Below are positions 63,448-64,000 of a DNA stretch of 64,000 bases, in pieces (the first letter of the stretch is position 1; each line of letters starts with the position of its first letter). A model generated the notes under the pieces. The model made no database searches. It worked only from the letters and a program-made list of their open reading frames with translations, and had not been told where the DNA came from. The DNA is from Acidobacteriota bacterium (GTDB lineage Bacteria; Acidobacteriota; Aminicenantia; Aminicenantales; Saccharicenantaceae). The DNA lies in NCBI GenBank assembly GCA_033549365.1, contig JAWSUF010000001.1, positions 124,001-188,000 of the forward strand. The letters are read 5' to 3'. A program made the position numbers and the translations under genes.

Positions 63448-63476
63448 ATTATATCACAGCCCCTTCCTCCCGTGAA
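63448..63476 (-). promoter_or_regulatory. Promoter of serS, predicted to give a leaderless mRNA
   Basis: On the minus strand, -35 TTCACG (63476-63471), a 17-nt spacer and consensus -10 TATAAT (63453-63448) end 7 nt before the ATG at 63440. A purine-rich GGAGGAAGGGG lies in the spacer, too far upstream to serve as a ribosome site. Confidence 0.65.
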
Positions 63477-63532
63477 GATATCTCTTTTTCTCGTGATTAT
63501 TCTAACGGCTTCCACCTTATGGACTCGGGTAG

Positions 63533-63677
63533 ATCCCTTCACAAGACGCGTCCGGGCCCCGGCGAGTCCCGACCGCTCCGGCTCCGGGTCTCGCTCTCCT
63601 CAGCTTGCAGCTTCGGATCCGTGCCCGCTCGACCCTACGACGGCTTGCTCCGGGATCCACCCTGCGTCCTGTGGAAG
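63533..63677 (+). repeat. Dispersed 145-bp repeat, copy B
   Basis: This is the second copy of the sequence at 53696-53840, same orientation, gapless, with 21 substitutions. It lies between the divergent serS and the forward cobalamin adenosyltransferase gene, about 57 nt upstream of that gene's -35. Outside the 145 bp the flanks are unrelated, apart from a shared TCTAG about 10-20 nt beyond the end. Confidence 0.75.
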
Positions 63678-63734
63678 CCTCGGCAAGAATTTCTAGCCTG
63701 AGAAAAAGAGAGACCCAACGAGGTTAAGTGGTCT

Positions 63735-63764
63735 TTGACAAAATCGCGGGTCATAGGTCACAAT
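63735..63764 (+). promoter_or_regulatory. Candidate promoter of the corrinoid adenosyltransferase gene
   Basis: Consensus -35 TTGACA (63735-63740), an 18-nt spacer and -10 CACAAT (63759-63764, 4 of 6) end 7 nt before ATG 63772. The 7-nt interval AAGGAAC also holds a short Shine-Dalgarno-like AAGGA, so either leaderless or very short-leader initiation is possible. Confidence 0.4.
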
Positions 63765-63771
63765 AAGGAAC

Positions 63772-64000
63772 ATGAAAAAAGGTTTCGTGAGATCCGGCTT
63801 CCGCGGACGGATTCAGGTCTACACGGGCGACGGCAAGGGAAAAACGACGGCCGCCTTCGGACTGGCTCTGCGGGCTGCAGGCAACAGGATGGGGGTTTTC
63901 ATCGGCCAGTTCCTCAAGAAGCGGCCGTCCGGAGAGATCCGGGCCGCGGCCAAACTCCGCCCGTTCATCGTCGTCCGAAAGTTCGGTCGCGAGGGACTGA
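63772..64000 (+). CDS. cobO: Corrinoid (cobalamin) adenosyltransferase, CobO/BtuR family, N-terminal part
   Basis: Only the first 76 residues are in the window. They contain the P-loop TGDGKGKTTAAFGLALRAAG and VFIGQFLKK, which are diagnostic of the CobO/BtuR/CobA-type enzyme that transfers the adenosyl group of ATP to cob(I)alamin. The protein is truncated only by the window edge. It lies downstream of copy B of the dispersed repeat. Corrinoid use fits the URO-D/methyltransferase-like protein at 22591-23649, although the two are far apart. Confidence 0.88.
   Translation, partial: MKKGFVRSGFRGRIQVYTGDGKGKTTAAFGLALRAAGNRMGVFIGQFLKKRPSGEIRAAAKLRPFIVVRKFGREGL

Noticed and set aside
63441-63542. 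N-terminal extension of serS
   Set aside because: The extra 34 codons lie on the promoter region and the edge of repeat copy B. The SerS family begins at 63440.

Overview
The window is a 64 kb stretch of GC-rich (roughly 60% by eye), densely packed bacterial chromosome with many 1-11 bp gene overlaps and mostly housekeeping content. I see no phage, insertion sequence or CRISPR array. The mix of genes suggests a deep-branching Gram-negative heterotroph such as Candidatus Aminicenantes or an Acidobacteriota relative. Pointers are a split glycine dehydrogenase (gcvPA/gcvPB), a two-subunit glycyl-tRNA synthetase, lipoprotein-processing genes, a TonB-like protein, DUF6599, NamZ, a large rhamnosidase-like lipoprotein and a Gld-like ABC operon. 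That placement is inference from gene content, not a phylogenetic result.

Layout. Positions 1-7.7 kb (minus strand) hold ileS-lspA-lgt-rluD, which couples isoleucyl-tRNA synthesis to lipoprotein maturation, and nadC-nadB for NAD synthesis. From 7.8 to 14.5 kb come a flippase-like membrane protein, the TldD/TldE protease pair, a nitroreductase, an MFS transporter and class I fructose-1,6-bisphosphatase. From 14.5 to 26.7 kb are a three-gene MFS/EF-hand/DUF2177 operon, a ROK kinase-like/PIG-L deacetylase/sodium symporter operon, a URO-D-like protein, glutamine synthetase and a NamZ-like lipoprotein.

The most unusual region is 26.7-35.3 kb. Three tandem forward genes encode exported proteins. 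The first fuses a PPP-type metallophosphatase to a degenerate PI3/4K-HipA-like kinase domain. The next two encode exported kinase-like paralogues of that C-terminal domain that keep most of the catalytic signature. Facing them is a partner-switching operon: a STAS protein, an ATP/ADP-translocase-like membrane protein with HEAT-like repeats, and an FHA-GAF-PP2C-HATPase protein. I propose the first cluster as an undescribed extracytoplasmic phosphorylation cassette.

From 35.4 to 39.7 kb lie envelope proteins: a thioredoxin-like protein ending in CxxCH, DUF6599, a TonB-like protein, an unknown exported protein and a PilZ protein. From 39.7 to 46.9 kb one minus-strand operon runs gcvT-gcvH-gcvPA-gcvPB-glyQ-glyS, joining glycine cleavage to glycyl-tRNA synthetase. 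From 47 to 55 kb are argS, a four-gene Gld-like ABC operon and mutY. From 55 to 61 kb are a flavodiiron protein, a DUF1846 protein and a large glycoside hydrolase. The last 3 kb cluster two tRNA-Ser genes, an NYN-domain protein, serS and the start of a corrinoid adenosyltransferase gene.

Two patterns cut across genes. First, several genes (nadC, argS, the gene at 35392, serS, probably the last gene and the tonB-like gene) have a sigma70-type -10 box 6-8 nt before the start codon and a plausible -35, which implies leaderless mRNAs. Second, a 145-bp non-coding sequence occurs twice in direct orientation (53696-53840 and 63533-63677) at about 85% identity.
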